DNA from: Aptenodytes patagonicus | Lineage: Eukaryota > Chordata > Aves > Sphenisciformes > Spheniscidae | Length of the DNA: 64,000 bases | Assembly: GCF_965638725.1 (NCBI RefSeq) | Contig: NC_134951.1 | Coordinates: 29,147,746 to 29,211,745 of the forward strand | Direction: 5' to 3' | Shown here: piece by piece, positions 1 through 13,372 of the stretch | Layout: every line of letters begins with the position of its first letter | Numbering within the stretch: position 1 is the first letter of the stretch | Notes under the pieces: model-generated | The model's database searches: none | Seen by the model: only the letters and a program-made list of their open reading frames with translations | Told to the model about the DNA's origin: nothing | Made by a program: the position numbers and the translations under genes

Positions 1-3000
1 TTACAAAAAGTCATTTATAAACTACTACCTCTGTGGTTTTGTGGGGGTATTCTTAGTTTGCACCTTGAAAATCATAAACCCAAGGGATTCAATCTTATGG
101 GAAGAAATCTGTGAGTTATGTTAGTCTAGGACTAGATGCTGTTGTTAAAAGCAGGGGTTTCATTATTTAAAAAAAAAAAAAGAAAAAAAAAGCCTAGCTG
201 GGACAGGAGGAACAAGTTATTTGCACTGTAGCAAGAAATCCTCAGATCAAGCAGCCTCTTTTCAAAGTGTGATTGTGGAATGTAACAGCTGCTCAAGATT
301 CTGCTAACTTGTGGGAGATTCATGACCAGTAGATTAATTTGCTTTTCACCAATTATAATTTATCTTACATCAGGACTGTTTACATTTTCTCTGTCATCTA
401 CATGCATTAGCACCAGGTTAATGTGCAAACCATGTACTGAATTATGTCCTGTATAAATCTTTCCTGCTAAATACCACAGTCCTTGTCCTTACTTCCTCAG
501 AATAACCTTTGATCTTCACATCAACAACAAAAATAATTACCATCTCTGCCCAACCCAGGACAAGTCATTTCACTCCTAAATAGCTGCACAGCTGGAGACA
601 GATGTGTTCTTCTCCCTGGGTAGACCTTACAGGGTCTTCCACAAGGCTTTATATCATACTTGTCATTCGTTTATCAGTGTCCAAATGTTGTACACTGGAA
701 ATGTGTGTAAAACATTCTCAGAATTTCAAACAATAACAAATCAGAATGGGAGAGGGGGGAGAAAAGGCTGCAGGAAAAAATAGAAGTCTCCCAGCTGTGC
801 AAACTTAAGTAGCTGTATTAGCAGAAAATGCACTCCAAAAGTTACATTATTGCCAACTTCAGCAAAAGTTGGTTCAGGGAATGCATTATCAATTTTCAAA
901 TCCGGTGCCAGACTAATGAAAAAACATTTAAAATCTTCCTTTAGCATGTACAAAGACATCCAGACTATGGTATTCTATTCAGAAGAATCATGCAATTTTT
1001 TTTCAGAAACCTGCTATTTTCTGACTGTGCTGTGGAACACAAAGGACTTCTAATATCTTTGCTTTTTTCAGTTAAAGAAGATGTTTCTGTCAAGCATATG
1101 TCTCAGTGTTTGATTCTGATTTTCCTTTAATTTTACCTTCATGTCTCTTTTAAACATTGGGGTTTTTTGTTTCTTAATCATATGAAAGATTGTATCATTT
1201 CTGCTACCTTAGAAAAAAGAATATCAAATAAGTAATATGATTAGGGGAAATGATGTATTTAAAATAATTTTTTTTGTGATACAATGAAGAGAAAGAACTT
1301 GTAGAACAAAAATAGAAAAGATAAAGAAATATCTTTAACATTAACTTGTGAAATTCAATATCACAGGCTTATCACAATCAATTATATGGCTACTGATAAG
1401 AAGTTTATTAGTTAAGATTAATAAACAAAGTTGTATATCCTAGGAGGAATATAAAAACCTTCAAAGCCAATTTAATGAGCCAACTCATATTAAAGAAAAT
1501 GTTTAAAAACCCTCTGAGATCAAACAGCATATGAATTTGATCCAATATGACGTGTGCAACTCAAAATGAAAAAGGAAGATGATATTAATCAGTCTGAATA
1601 ATTAATCTTTTAAATATATATATATTTTTTAATTCCAAAATCAGTAGGATTCAATCAGAAAATGTCAATCATCTCTAAATGAGGGAAGAGTTGCCTAATT
1701 AGGTTGATTCTTTTTCCTCTCCTTTACAGCTATTTACTTTGTCATCAGTCTTCCCTGGTCTCTGCAGGAAGCATGGACAGTCCTGGGTCATTGCTCCTTT
1801 GTTCACCTCCACAACCCTTTTCACCTGACAGTGGCACCTCTCCCAGCCCTCTTCATTTAAAACATCAGAGTGAAATCAAGTGGGAAAACAATCTGGAGGG
1901 AAAAAAAATGAAATGGCCTGTTGTCAAATGGCCATGTTCACTTGAGTACTCTTTCTATACTCTGCTATTTGAGAAGTCTGGACAGACCAGCCTTCTTTGG
2001 CTGAAACAAAGATCTCATGCTTGCTGAATATGCTCTTTTTCATCCTGGAGGTGGGTCTATCTCCTTCTGTTAGTAGAAACTACATCCATACTAATGAATA
2101 AAATGGCCCAGGGCTCACCCTGTGGCTCAAAGGACAAATGGTTTGGGATGGTGCATGTCCATAGAGCTAAGTCCACTCCAGTCCCCCTATGCAATGTGGC
2201 CTCACCCATACTGCCTGTTGGGAACAGTGCCCTAGCCCATACCATGCCTGAACTGAGCCTAGATATGAGAGAGTGCTAACCAGCATGAGCCAAAACTATG
2301 TCCAGAAAGAATATTAGCAATTATTAACAAGCGGTTTGGAGATAGACAACAGGATGGACACAGAAACAAGAGGAACCCGTGCTCTGTCCTTGTTTAAGTT
2401 AGAGTAGACACTGTTAGAGTGACTAAAATTGCCATCCTGCTTCATGAGATATATTTCAAAAGTATAGATGAAGCAAATGGACAAAGTTTTTGTGAGGATT
2501 TGCATATCTGTTGTGCATCATCTTACTATTTTTTAGTTATAGACAATTCTCAAGCACTGCAGTCACAAAAAAATTCCTTCAGTCACATGAAAAACACAAT
2601 TTTAACTGGCAATTGTAGAACAGAACTAAAGCTAACAATGCAAGACAAGGAGAAAAAGCTACTGTACTTTTAAGCTGTTTGCTGAAATACAGTTGTATAA
2701 GCAATTCCTTTCTTTTCTGCAGTGAGATCCCCCAAAATAGAGCTGGGTCTGATGAAAATTAGATCAGCTACTATGTGAGAGTCTCACATTACATTCACCA
2801 GAGAAATGCAGTAAGCTTTCTTGGTCTACGTCTCTTTAACATGTCCGTGAATGGGAGGCTTCACAGTGACCACAGGGTTCAGAGTCCAGATTACATATCC
2901 TGAAGCAACCAGGGAGTATCTCGTTCTGTATAAAACATTTTTAAGCTAATACGGCAAGCAATGATACTTTCAAAAGCTTCTAAAGGCCTTAAAAATGTAA

Positions 3001-3227
3001 GTCCCCTTTCCAGCCAGGACCCTGGTCTGTATAGGGTACAGTCATCAAAAAGCTGAGCACCACGACCCCAATGGTTTACATATCTCACCATCCCCAAGAG
3101 TGCCCAGCAAGAGTGAAGTTGCTGTCTCTGGGATCCAGAAGCAGAATGGAGAACTGACTAAGCTAATGAGCAGATACTGCTAAAGCAGTTTTGGAAGATC
3201 TGCCAGAGAAGAAGGCCCCATGTAGCT

Positions 3228-3248
3228 GGAATTCATGCCATGAATTCC
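3228..3248. repeat. 21-base near-perfect palindrome
   Basis: GGAATTCATG, a single C, then CATGAATTCC: two perfect 10-base arms around one base. It could be a dimeric protein-binding site or chance. Confidence 0.6.
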
Positions 3249-5269
3249 TTTGTGAACTAAAATTGTTGCAGTCGTAGGCACAAAATGTGGTATTGGTGAC
3301 AAAAGGTAATCATGTCAGCATTCCCTTTTACCTAAAAAGCTGAGTGTTAGAGACCAAGATGTGGTAACTTGGGGTTCAGAGCAGCTTGAGGGGATTACAG
3401 CCCACATCTCCCACGTGAGTTCTTCAGCCATTAAGGTAATGACCCTCATAATCATAAGCGTATTTTCTCTCCTACACAAAGATTTAAGTATGCTACTGAA
3501 AGAACAATTCTGTCAGACAGTATTAAGACCACTTTTTCCCAAAATATCCTTCAGAACTGAAAGCCACCTTGTAATACCTAGTTAAGACATATATGGCTGA
3601 GAATGACAGGTTGTATGCCATGTACCTGAGAAAGCAGAGAGGACGAGGAGGAGTTGCAGGAATAGTCCATGGGTGGAAGATGACAGTGGCTGCCCAGACT
3701 CCCATAGGATGATGTAGGTTGGGCTGGATGCTCAGCTAGGTCCCCGGAAGATCTGGCAGTGTCCACTTCAGTTCTTGAGTCATGTGCTACCACAGAGGCA
3801 ATTCTGGATGTGCAGTAGCTCACATGATATGGTCAGGTGATTTGGCCTCCAAACAGGAGCTGAACTTAAACTGCTCATGAGCAAATAGGGACAGATGAAA
3901 AAATAAAAGTGCAAATCTTCCACAGTTTAAATGACTGGAAACTGAACCTTCACAACCACTGGGGTGGAGAAAACATCTTCATTCCTGTGTTTTTCGTGTG
4001 GTCTAATCCAGCATGCTCTGATGTTGGGTTTCCACAGCAGTCTGAGCCAGCTGATGGTCCTGTCCACCCTTTCCTCCCACCTTTTCTGCTACACTGACTT
4101 GAGCATTTGACCAGCATTGCATTGAGCCCAGTCAGTGTGCTGAGGAAACAACTGCCTTTTTTCACATCCATTTTCTGTTGGATTTGCATGCTGAAATGAC
4201 TCAGCACAGAGAGGGCCAAACAAACTCTGAAAGGGAGAGGTTGGGACTCTGGCAAAGGGTGGGACCTTGGCACCCAGTCGTTAAGTCAGGTTATGCTTGC
4301 ACACCAGCCTGTTGAACCAGCCAAGGAAACAGGTAGGGATTGCCTGGGCTTTCCTGTAAGCGTAAGGAGTCTAGCTACTAAGCAAGTGTAGCCACTCCTA
4401 GAGCTCTCAAGGGGAGGGATTTAAGCACTTTTAGGGAACTTCACCAGAAGAAATTAAACTTTAGGGAACTTGAGGATTCAATGATACCTAAGGTAACATT
4501 TTTCTGAATTTACATTTGGATGAAGATGGTTTTTGTAGTTGTTAAATAGCATTTGGTTTCCTAGATCAATTTGAGATTTCTAACTCCTGGTATCAAAGCT
4601 ACTTTTGAAAATGTGATGAAAGTCCCTAATTTGCCTAGGTATCTTTGACAATTTTAGCCGTTATATTTCCAAACCACTCAAGGATAATTGTAAATGCTGT
4701 AATAACTTCTGTGTTTTACAAGTGACACCTAATGCCAACTGCAGTATAGTACTAAGTACCATATTATGTAGTACTCAACTAGACCTTTCTTGGAAGACTG
4801 ATTATCATTATGATTGTCACAAGTACTCTGAAAGCAGTCTTTTCTGATAACTATTATTACTATAGTGCTAGAAGAAGTGGCTGAAAAATATGAATCCTTT
4901 TTGAATTATATAAATTATAGTGCTTACTTTATTAACTTACTCTCATACAATCTTGTTTCCTGCTTCTTAAGAAAGAAATTATGAAAAACCCAATCTGTAA
5001 TGTCTTATTCTCCATAAGGCACTTTCATCCAAATCTTGAGTAGATTTCTCTCACTTCTGGAGATCCTCCTTGGGTAAAGGCCCCAAGGAACACCCAGCAA
5101 AGCCAGCCGAGTCTGCCATTCTCATACTTTTACCTATTCTTCAGACCTTCATGAAGAAGTTTAAAATGCAAGTACAGCAGTCACAGCACAAATGTGGTAG
5201 CCAAAAGGACAATAGAGGATCATATCTTTATGCATTTTCAGGCATTGTAATTTATTATTAATCATATAC

Positions 5270-5402
5270 CCCCTGCAACGGTACAGGCTTGGGGAAGAGT
5301 GGCTGGAAAACTGCCCGGCAGAAAAGGACCTTGGGGTGCTGTTTGACAGCTGGCTGAATATGAGCCAGCAGTGTGCCCAGGTGGTCAAGAAGGCCACAAA
5401 CA
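5270..5402 (+). repeat. Internal CR1 LINE fragment, plus strand
   Basis: About 130 bases encode [20 protein letters not shown] followed by a CR1-like [14 protein letters not shown] segment. They closely match the post-RT region of the CR1 at 26600-26735 (opposite strand here). Both ends are abrupt, with no 3' tail, so it is an isolated internal piece left by deletion or rearrangement. Confidence 0.85.
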
Positions 5403-6257
5403 AAATCATAGAAATGAAAGACTTTTCAATTGCCAGTACAACCTATGGGACTAAAATCTGGGCTTTTTGCATCTTTCCATTATTTGTCATTGAGATATAT
5501 GCTGGCTGTTGGATAAATTCCAGATCCAGGTTTCCTTTCTGTGGGCACAGCACTGTGTCATAGTGTGCTGTGACATGGGAAAGCTGCATTTTTCACTGCT
5601 GCAGTGTCAAATCTCCAGGTGACATCAGTCAAATATAATAAAGCTGCTCCAAAATGCACCAGCTGCAGATCTAGCCCAAGGACTGAAGCTTTGAGTCTTA
5701 TGCACGACATCTCAAAGCAAAGTAATATACAGTAGTAACAAAATACAGCCCAAGCACTATTGTTTTCATGCAAAGCCAGTGCTGCCTTTTGACAATGTGA
5801 ATTGGAACTGATACATGTGGACCAAACACCTGTGCTCAACAATCCCAAAATAAGAGCAAAACTTGTCTGAAGGAAGACAGGGGAGCCCTAAACCATGTGC
5901 TACGTGTGCAGTCCTTCAGGGAGAAGTCGTCTTGTACTCCTGAACACACTATGCTTCACATGCTTTCTGGGAGGAGCCACAAATCAGCCAAGAACAGATG
6001 GATCATCCAGAGAGACCTGACTTTTTCCGTCTGACTTTTACCTGTCTTCAGGGAATTCAGAAAGCTGAAAGCAAAAGGTAGAGCTTGGGACCATCACATT
6101 GCGTTCTGGCCTTTCCAGTGGTATGCTGAGTCCATAAACCAATTCGTTGCACTCAACAGCGCATTGCTTATTTGAAAGAGATTGAATGAAAAAAAGGCTA
6201 ACATAGTTTTCAAAGGCCAATCTGTAGCCCAACAGGAGACATTTTCTTTATTTATAC

Positions 6258-6316
6258 ATGCAAATAAAGCATGAGAACAATAAACATCACATTGAAAGAC
6301 ACACAGATATGCAAAT
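6258..6316 (+). promoter_or_regulatory. Pair of ATGCAAAT octamers (speculative POU sites)
   Basis: Perfect ATGCAAATAA motifs start at 6258 and 6309, 51 bases apart, in an A-rich stretch. ATGCAAAT is the classical POU/Oct octamer. In AT-rich DNA such a pair can arise by chance, so this is only a candidate. Confidence 0.15.
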
Positions 6317-9300
6317 AATGAGAACATATGCTAACAAATAGATATGTAAAACCATTTTGCAACAATAGCATGTGAAGAGGAAAATGAAAGATGGTAGAGC
6401 AAATGGTGATTCTGGGAAGGGTAAAATCAGTAAAGGGAGAATGATCATGATTTAGAACTTGTACCAAATCTCATGGCTTAAAGTAAGAGAAATATAGAAA
6501 TAGGCTTTCATAAATATTCTGTGGTATTTTATAACACACTGATCTAAAAGAACGGATGGTACTGCAGCAAAATGGACATCTGCATTGCCACCCTGTGTAT
6601 AATAAGAGATGATGTTGCATTTCCCCAATTTCATCCTCTCTTGAACTTTGTACTGCCCAAAACCCACCTGTTTTGCCTTACCTTTTCTCTCTACAAAGCT
6701 TAGCTTGAAGAGCAATTTGAAGGAAATGGGAGGTGGATTTGTGGGTCAGGTCATGGAGAACAGTGATTAGAAAAGGTAGAGAGATATTCATATGAAAAGC
6801 AGGCAGTCGAACAAGGTTGCCTGCAAGGTTGGCATCTTAACAGCTAGCGTGAGGAGAGGTGTGTGAAGAAACAAGAAGAGACTGGTCAGACAAATAACTG
6901 TTCAAACAGGCCTTAGTATGGAAGGTGATGATTTTTGATCACCAGTTCGACAAGAAAATGACCTAATGTGTGCTAGTGCAACAGGCAGAGGTGAAGATTG
7001 GAGACCTTGATGGTGGTGGTGGGGTTGCACTTCAAGCGTTTAAATATTGAGGGGATACGCATGATAGAATCCCTAATGTAGATGTATTGAATATACATTA
7101 CGGTTCACCAGTGTAAACAGGGTTAGAGGCTGGAAAGTTAAGAAGAAAATTATGACAAAAATGTTTCTCGGGGCATCTATGTTCTTCCTTACGGGCTTTT
7201 GGTCCCTCAGGATGTTCTGAGTCTACCATTTGTTGTGCAGGAGATGAAACAAATATGTATAGCTAGAAGTCAAAACAAGAACTAAACCCATCTGGGGATA
7301 TCACCTCACCAGTATTTTAATTGAATGCACAGTCTTCTTGCTCCAAGCTATTTTAAGATAGTTCTCTTTCTCATGACCTTTGAGATGATGCCTATAGTTA
7401 CATCAACCTTTTTTTTGGTCTGAAAATAAATGGAGGAATGGTAGCAGTGAGTATTCTGATCCAGCAAGTTCACCATGGTTTTGGAGATATGCTTCCAAAG
7501 TGAAACATTGTAGATGGCACTGAGTGTGCATAAACCCCAAACCCTTCAGTTTCTAGTGACACTCAATAAATATCCTAACGGAGCTATACAGTAAAGAATA
7601 TTAGTATAACCACCTGTACTTCTCTCTGGCTTATTCACTCACAGGTCAATGTCATCAGGGAAATAAAGATCAACACAACTGCAACATATACTTAGGCATT
7701 TATTTCAGTTCTTTACTGCCCTGCACCTTGCATTAGCATGTACACCTCTGTAAAGAGTTCTGAAATGCAACGAATCATCCCAATAGTTAGAGAAAATTCC
7801 TCTCAGTTCCAGTGAGCCATCAGCTCTGCACATTCTGTTTCTCAGGCTTTTTTACAATATGTAGAAATTTCAGAGAACAAGAACATTAGCATTTCAGACT
7901 GGAGAAAGTCACTTGAAAGGAATTAATACAAGAAAAAATGGATAGCCTGAGCAAATAACCTCCTTTGCTAATGACTAAAGGAGTTCTTTAGGATGGAACA
8001 AGCTATTACCTTGAATTTGAGTGAGCACATTAGAATAAAAATTGGAACAGAATATCCCCATTTTCTAATGAGGAAATATATCAGATGGCATGTATATGCA
8101 AATAACATACATGCACTTACATGACCACTGATGTATCCGAATCCCTCATTATTATTAAGGTATTTATCCCCTTGATTCTTCTGTGATATTGATAAATGCT
8201 GTAATTGCTGTAATTACTGTATTACAAATGAGAACTGAACAGGGTAAACATATCTTTGAAAATTTTGGCCTATCGCAAAAAGAAGTGTATGGTAGACTAG
8301 AATTAGGAAACAAACCAACAACATCTAATGACAAAAATAGCACTGTTTCTGCTCTGCCCAACAGATTTGCATATAAAAATGTCTCACAAAACCTAATTCA
8401 TTTCACTTGTCCTTTATAAATGCATCACAAATGCACATAGATATGGAATATTTGTTTTCCAAATTTTCATATTGAATCAGTGACAGAAGCAGGGAAACAA
8501 TCCAGAACTTCTGAGCCCTTCTCTTTCTCTCACACAAATGAAGCACGACTCTGGTTTTCTGCCCTTGAAACTGTACCTTAAGTTTTAATAATTTATGTGA
8601 AATGAACTGGATATGTGACTTCAAACATCAATCCACAGCCTTTCCAAAATTAATTGACTAGTTTGATAGTCAGCTGCCAATCACTACTGGTTTTGCTTTA
8701 CTGTCCAGACAAAGATGGGAAGAAAGGTTCCATCTGTACTAGAACACAGTCAAGAGTTAAAGTAGATATGATATGAAAATTATATAAATGAAGGGACTCC
8801 TCTAGGAAAACACCTCCAAACATTTTTATCGATTTGAAGATCTACATCTTTGTGCATGAAAAAGCAAAGGTTAAATAAGGTTAAAACTTTACTAGCTGGA
8901 CTGTGTTTATACTGTAGTGGGCTCTTGAAAATATCTACCATACAATCTTGACCTTGGAAGAGGTTGAGAAGATGAGTGCTGTCAGTGGCTCTTACTCATA
9001 CAAAACTGAGCCAGCATCAAAAATGTCAGCAGAACATTTTCTACTTTCATTTAATTCTCTCAGCATTTTCATTGGAAATGTGCACACATTTCAATATCAG
9101 GCTGCCAAAGTTAAGGAATTCTCAGCTCCGCACAGATGATTGTACTGCTCAGTATCTAACATGGTTGACCACTTCGCTGTGTCTTTGGAGCAATGCATGA
9201 AGCAGGGGAGCAGTCACCTTTTCGCAAAAGTAGGACACTCAGAGATGCAATGAACCAAAGACAAAAATACTCAGAAGTACTCCTGATAGGATGTTAGTCA

Positions 9301-11040
9301 GAAGATGGTGCTATTATAACAGAACTTCTAAGGCAGCTGGAGCTCTACATGAAACCAAAGCATACAAGACAGGCTCAAGAGAAAGTAAACCCCAAGTGTA
9401 AATTGAAAGTTGGTTTCAATGCGAGTTGATGCTCAACATCTCACTGAATACACCTTACAGAAATGTACTCACTGAAAGACCCTTCGATTCTATGCCTTGG
9501 CTTGCTTGCACTGCTCACATCAAAGGGGAAATGCACAGAAAAATATACGTTTTAAATAGCCATTCACAAACTTTTGCAAACTCGTTTGGATCTTACCACC
9601 TCACTTCAGAGACCCTTGAATGATCAACAACAATTTTATGTATTTCTACACCATATAGTGTCCTTTCATGTCAAGATATAGGTTCCGACTCAATTGCTGC
9701 TGGTATGGCAAACAATTGCTCTGCCTCTGGAGCAGGATTAACTCAAGTATCTACATAGAACTGCTGTTCTGTGTCACATAGAAGTAGCCTTAGAAACACT
9801 TCCTTTTTCTTTCTAGGGGAAAAAATGGAGGTTGCCCAACTTTTCGTAAACAGAATACTAAATTTTCTGCAATGTAAAAAGATTAAAGTGTGACTGTGAA
9901 GGAAAAAAGGCTGATGTTGGTGGGAAAATGAACAAACAAGAATATAATTACCAAAACATCTTCTTGCATGTAAATGAGTGTGGTAATTACCCACATAGCA
10001 AATGGGTGATTAGAAATGCATGAAATTAGAGTAGTCCACAGGAAAACTAATTGCAGTAATTGGTATGATGAGTGAGATGGATTCTGCAGGCTTTGGGCAA
10101 TCATGGAAACTAGATTATAGAGAAAAAGGCAGAACCATTAAGCACAAAACACCACAAATGGGTTTTACTGTCTGACAGAGTTCTCTTCCTTGGTAGAAAA
10201 GCCATAGTGCCATTTTTAATACCTAGAATATGAAGAATGTACATTTACATAATAAAAATCCAACTGGGAACAGGTGTCCTCATCAAGATCCACGTATGTT
10301 AATGGAAGAGGTTACCATTCCCGGCTGCACTTCAGTACCCTTCTGAAGGACGTTACTGTATTGAGTAAACTTCTAGTGGAGCAATCTGTTTTAAAAAGAT
10401 GCAAAAATCACATTTGTGAGCTGAAACAGCCTGATTACCCTGACATTGCTTGAACGCTCAAGCAGACCTCTCTCCTGGAAGGCTGATGGGATGTAGTGCT
10501 TGGAGTCAGGGCAGTGCCTTGTAACTAATGATTGAAAGGAGAAGGATATAACAGCTGTGTATTACATTTAGTTACCTAATTAAAAAAATGTAAATATATG
10601 CATGTCATCTGATTCCTGCCTTGACAATTATTATTCAGCTCATTTCTTACAGCTTTTTCAACAGCAGAGGTCAGTTAAGAGGAAAGATTCAGAGGAGTGA
10701 GAGGAAAACATTGTAGGAAGCATTTTGCAATGCTACTTAGTTATTCTAGAGTAAATCTGGAGGAACACTACTGCTTCTACTGCAGTGTGTATTTACATCA
10801 TGGGAAAAACTAAGAGAATGGTAAAAGACTTAGAGACAGTCAGTGGAAACTGGGTGTAATATGGCTGAAGAGAAGGGTCAAATTCTTTCCTGCCAAAAAT
10901 GAGCAAACCTCTGTGAAAATGTCAGTGAAGCTTCACTCAGAAATGTCAGGAGAAATTTTAGCCAGTGTGGGAATTTCACAATGAATACTTTCCTGCTGTT
11001 GAAATAGAGTCATATCTTTAAGCACTTTTCTGGTTAAATG

Positions 11041-11370
11041 TAGGCATTTTCAGCGGGCTCTACCATGCAGCGTTCTGCGAGCCACCTCTCCTGTTTGCCT
11101 GTCCTGGATACAAAGATGCAGAGCTCCCGGACAGCCCTCATGTCTGGACTGTGTCAGAGAAGGGAACCCTGCAGCTTCCAGGCTCCTTTCCACGAATGCG
11201 GGAACTCGCAGTCCCTGGGGCTGCTGGCTCCTCATCAGGGTACGTTGGCACCCCACGGTTGCAGCCCCTGCCAGGCTGACGGGGCTTCTGCAAGGTACAG
11301 ACACAGCCTGGGCTTCCCTGCCCCGGTGGCCACTTCCACGGCACTGGTTTGGGCTCTGCAGGTCAGCAAT
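11041..11370. other. GC-rich, CpG-containing block of unknown nature
   Basis: About 330 bases stand out from the AT-rich surroundings, with around ten CpG dinucleotides. Open frames exist on both strands (105 codons plus, 84 codons minus), but neither protein has recognisable domains. Open frames on both strands are expected of GC-rich DNA. It could be a small CpG island, a regulatory element or an uncatalogued repeat. Confidence 0.4.
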
Positions 11371-13221
11371 GATCTTTTTTAAAACTTTTTGAAAACTGTT
11401 TTCATGATCTTTTTTAAAACTTCTAATTCAAGTTTGGGAATTTCTACATTAAGTTCAATTCTGAAGCATGAAATTCTTTCTACAGAATTTTAAGTCATGA
11501 CCTTCAGCCATTTTTTGTTGTAGATGGGTGAGAGGAAAGAGTAAAAGCATAAGGGTTTGGTTATAAGGAGAAGAAATTTGAGAATTAAGCAGTTAATTGT
11601 ATTCTGGCATGAATAACGTTCTCATTACCTCACTGTCCAACACGGATAAACAGAAAGAATCAGAAATATGTTTACAAGTATTTCAAGGGCACTGTTAATT
11701 TTGATAGATTTTGTATTTACACCAATGTATCTGAGAATAAAAATCTGGTCCCTGGATATATGTCCTGAGGTAAGCAATGTAGGTCCTGCTAATTAGCAAC
11801 TCTTTAATTTTTACTAAATTAATAGATTTCAAAACATAAAATGTAACCAGGCTCAGTAGTTTGCTAAAAATTGTTTCCTTAATGGGAATCCAAGTTTTTT
11901 ACTAGCTATATGAGTTCCATTTTTAAAAAGGAAACCAATTATGATGTTTTGTTTCTTGCTAAATGCACAGATGCTTTTCACAGGAAGGTTTCATGGAACT
12001 CTATGCACTTACCTACGTATCTTTATCTACAAGAATTCATACCAAGATAGCAAACCAAGAAGAATCCCAAATGTGTGCGAAAAAGAAGAAAAAGTGAGCA
12101 AAAAGATTTCTCAAAGATTCACATCCCAATTAAACAAGTAACTGACTTGGCAGGTCTTGTCTTTGTTCCATCCCTGCAGCACAGTCTAGGAAAGAGCATT
12201 CCCTGTGGGAGCTGTTAGTCTTGAATAATAAAACAGATAACGTGCAGAGAAGGCTGAAAAGAGCCATTGCAGAGGTTAAGGGAGAAACACTAATTTTGAA
12301 AAGGAATCCCAGTGGTAGATGTATAATTGGCCTCAGTAAAAGGGAACACACTTTCTTGTGGCAAGTTAATATGAGACAGCTCAGCAACCAAGAAAATAAT
12401 CAGGCATGAAAAGCTTTGTTTTCCAATTAGATCAGTTTAGGGAGTTTGATATATGTGCCATGTTTCTCCACCACGTCTTGTCCAATTTTTAGTCTCTGTG
12501 CAGTTGAGTAGCTCTGTGTTTGAGCCTGGATTTCCCCTTTATGGAAGGACTTATGAGGGGCAGAGATGCCAGAAAGAGCCCCCTCCAAGTTTTCTCCTCA
12601 CAATTTAATTAAAGAGCTTTCTCATTTTTACAAATGTTTCTGCTCACAAGTCATTTGGAGACCCAGAAGAGACCAGGACAAGTTATTCAGAGAAGATCCT
12701 GCTCCCACATCTCTGCTTCAATATTATTCTCTGAGACAGCTGTTCCCTAGAAAATATGTTGCTCTCATATCTCCAGCCAACATCTGCCCTGAGATCCCCT
12801 GCTACACCGATATTGACACAGTGTCAGTCTTAACACATTCCTGAACTTTCCACTGAGCAGGAGGAAAATGTAAGGAAGAAAAGGGAGGGATGCGTCACTG
12901 CCTTCAACTCTACTGGTGCAGATTTACGAGGCTGTTGAAAAGGTGCTCCAAGATCTGCTTCAAGCACATCTTGGTCGGTCCCATAGAAGTAGCTTTAAAA
13001 TATAACCACCCCCACATAGGAAAGGTGTGGTCTGCACCCGGCACATGCCCCAGTTGTATCAGTCACTGCCCAGATTTCCACAAACAGTCATGAAACTAGA
13101 AAAGCACTTGGTAAATGCAAAGTATAGGTCCAGGTAACCCCTAAGATTGCCTATCATCCATTAAAATTATGAGCTGCAGGGACAGGAGTGTCAAGTGTAT
13201 GCATCACTCCACCAAGAGTGT

Positions 13222-13372
13222 GTGATAGGGGTTAGAGCACTGGGACACTGGAGATCTGTTTGCCTCCCCTGTACTGCCTCTCATCTGCTCTTATCTTAGG
13301 GAAGTCTCTCCACCTTTCTGTACCTGTAAAGTAGCAATACTAATAACACTTCTTTTGTAAAGCATTAACATC
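13222..13372 (+). repeat. MIR-like SINE (ancient amniote SINE)
   Basis: Plus-strand blocks follow the MIR order: GGGGTTAGAGCACTGGGACAC, then CTTAGGGAAGTCTCTCCACC, then TTCTGTACCTGTAAAGTAGC and AATACTAATAACACTTC. The tRNA-like head and core are both recognisable despite strong divergence. The edges are approximate. Confidence 0.6.

Noticed and set aside
11050..11382. Possible small gene in the GC-rich block (105 codons plus, 84 codons minus)
   Set aside because: Open frames on both strands are expected from GC-rich DNA; no domain, no clear promoter or splice sites. Kept as a composition finding only.
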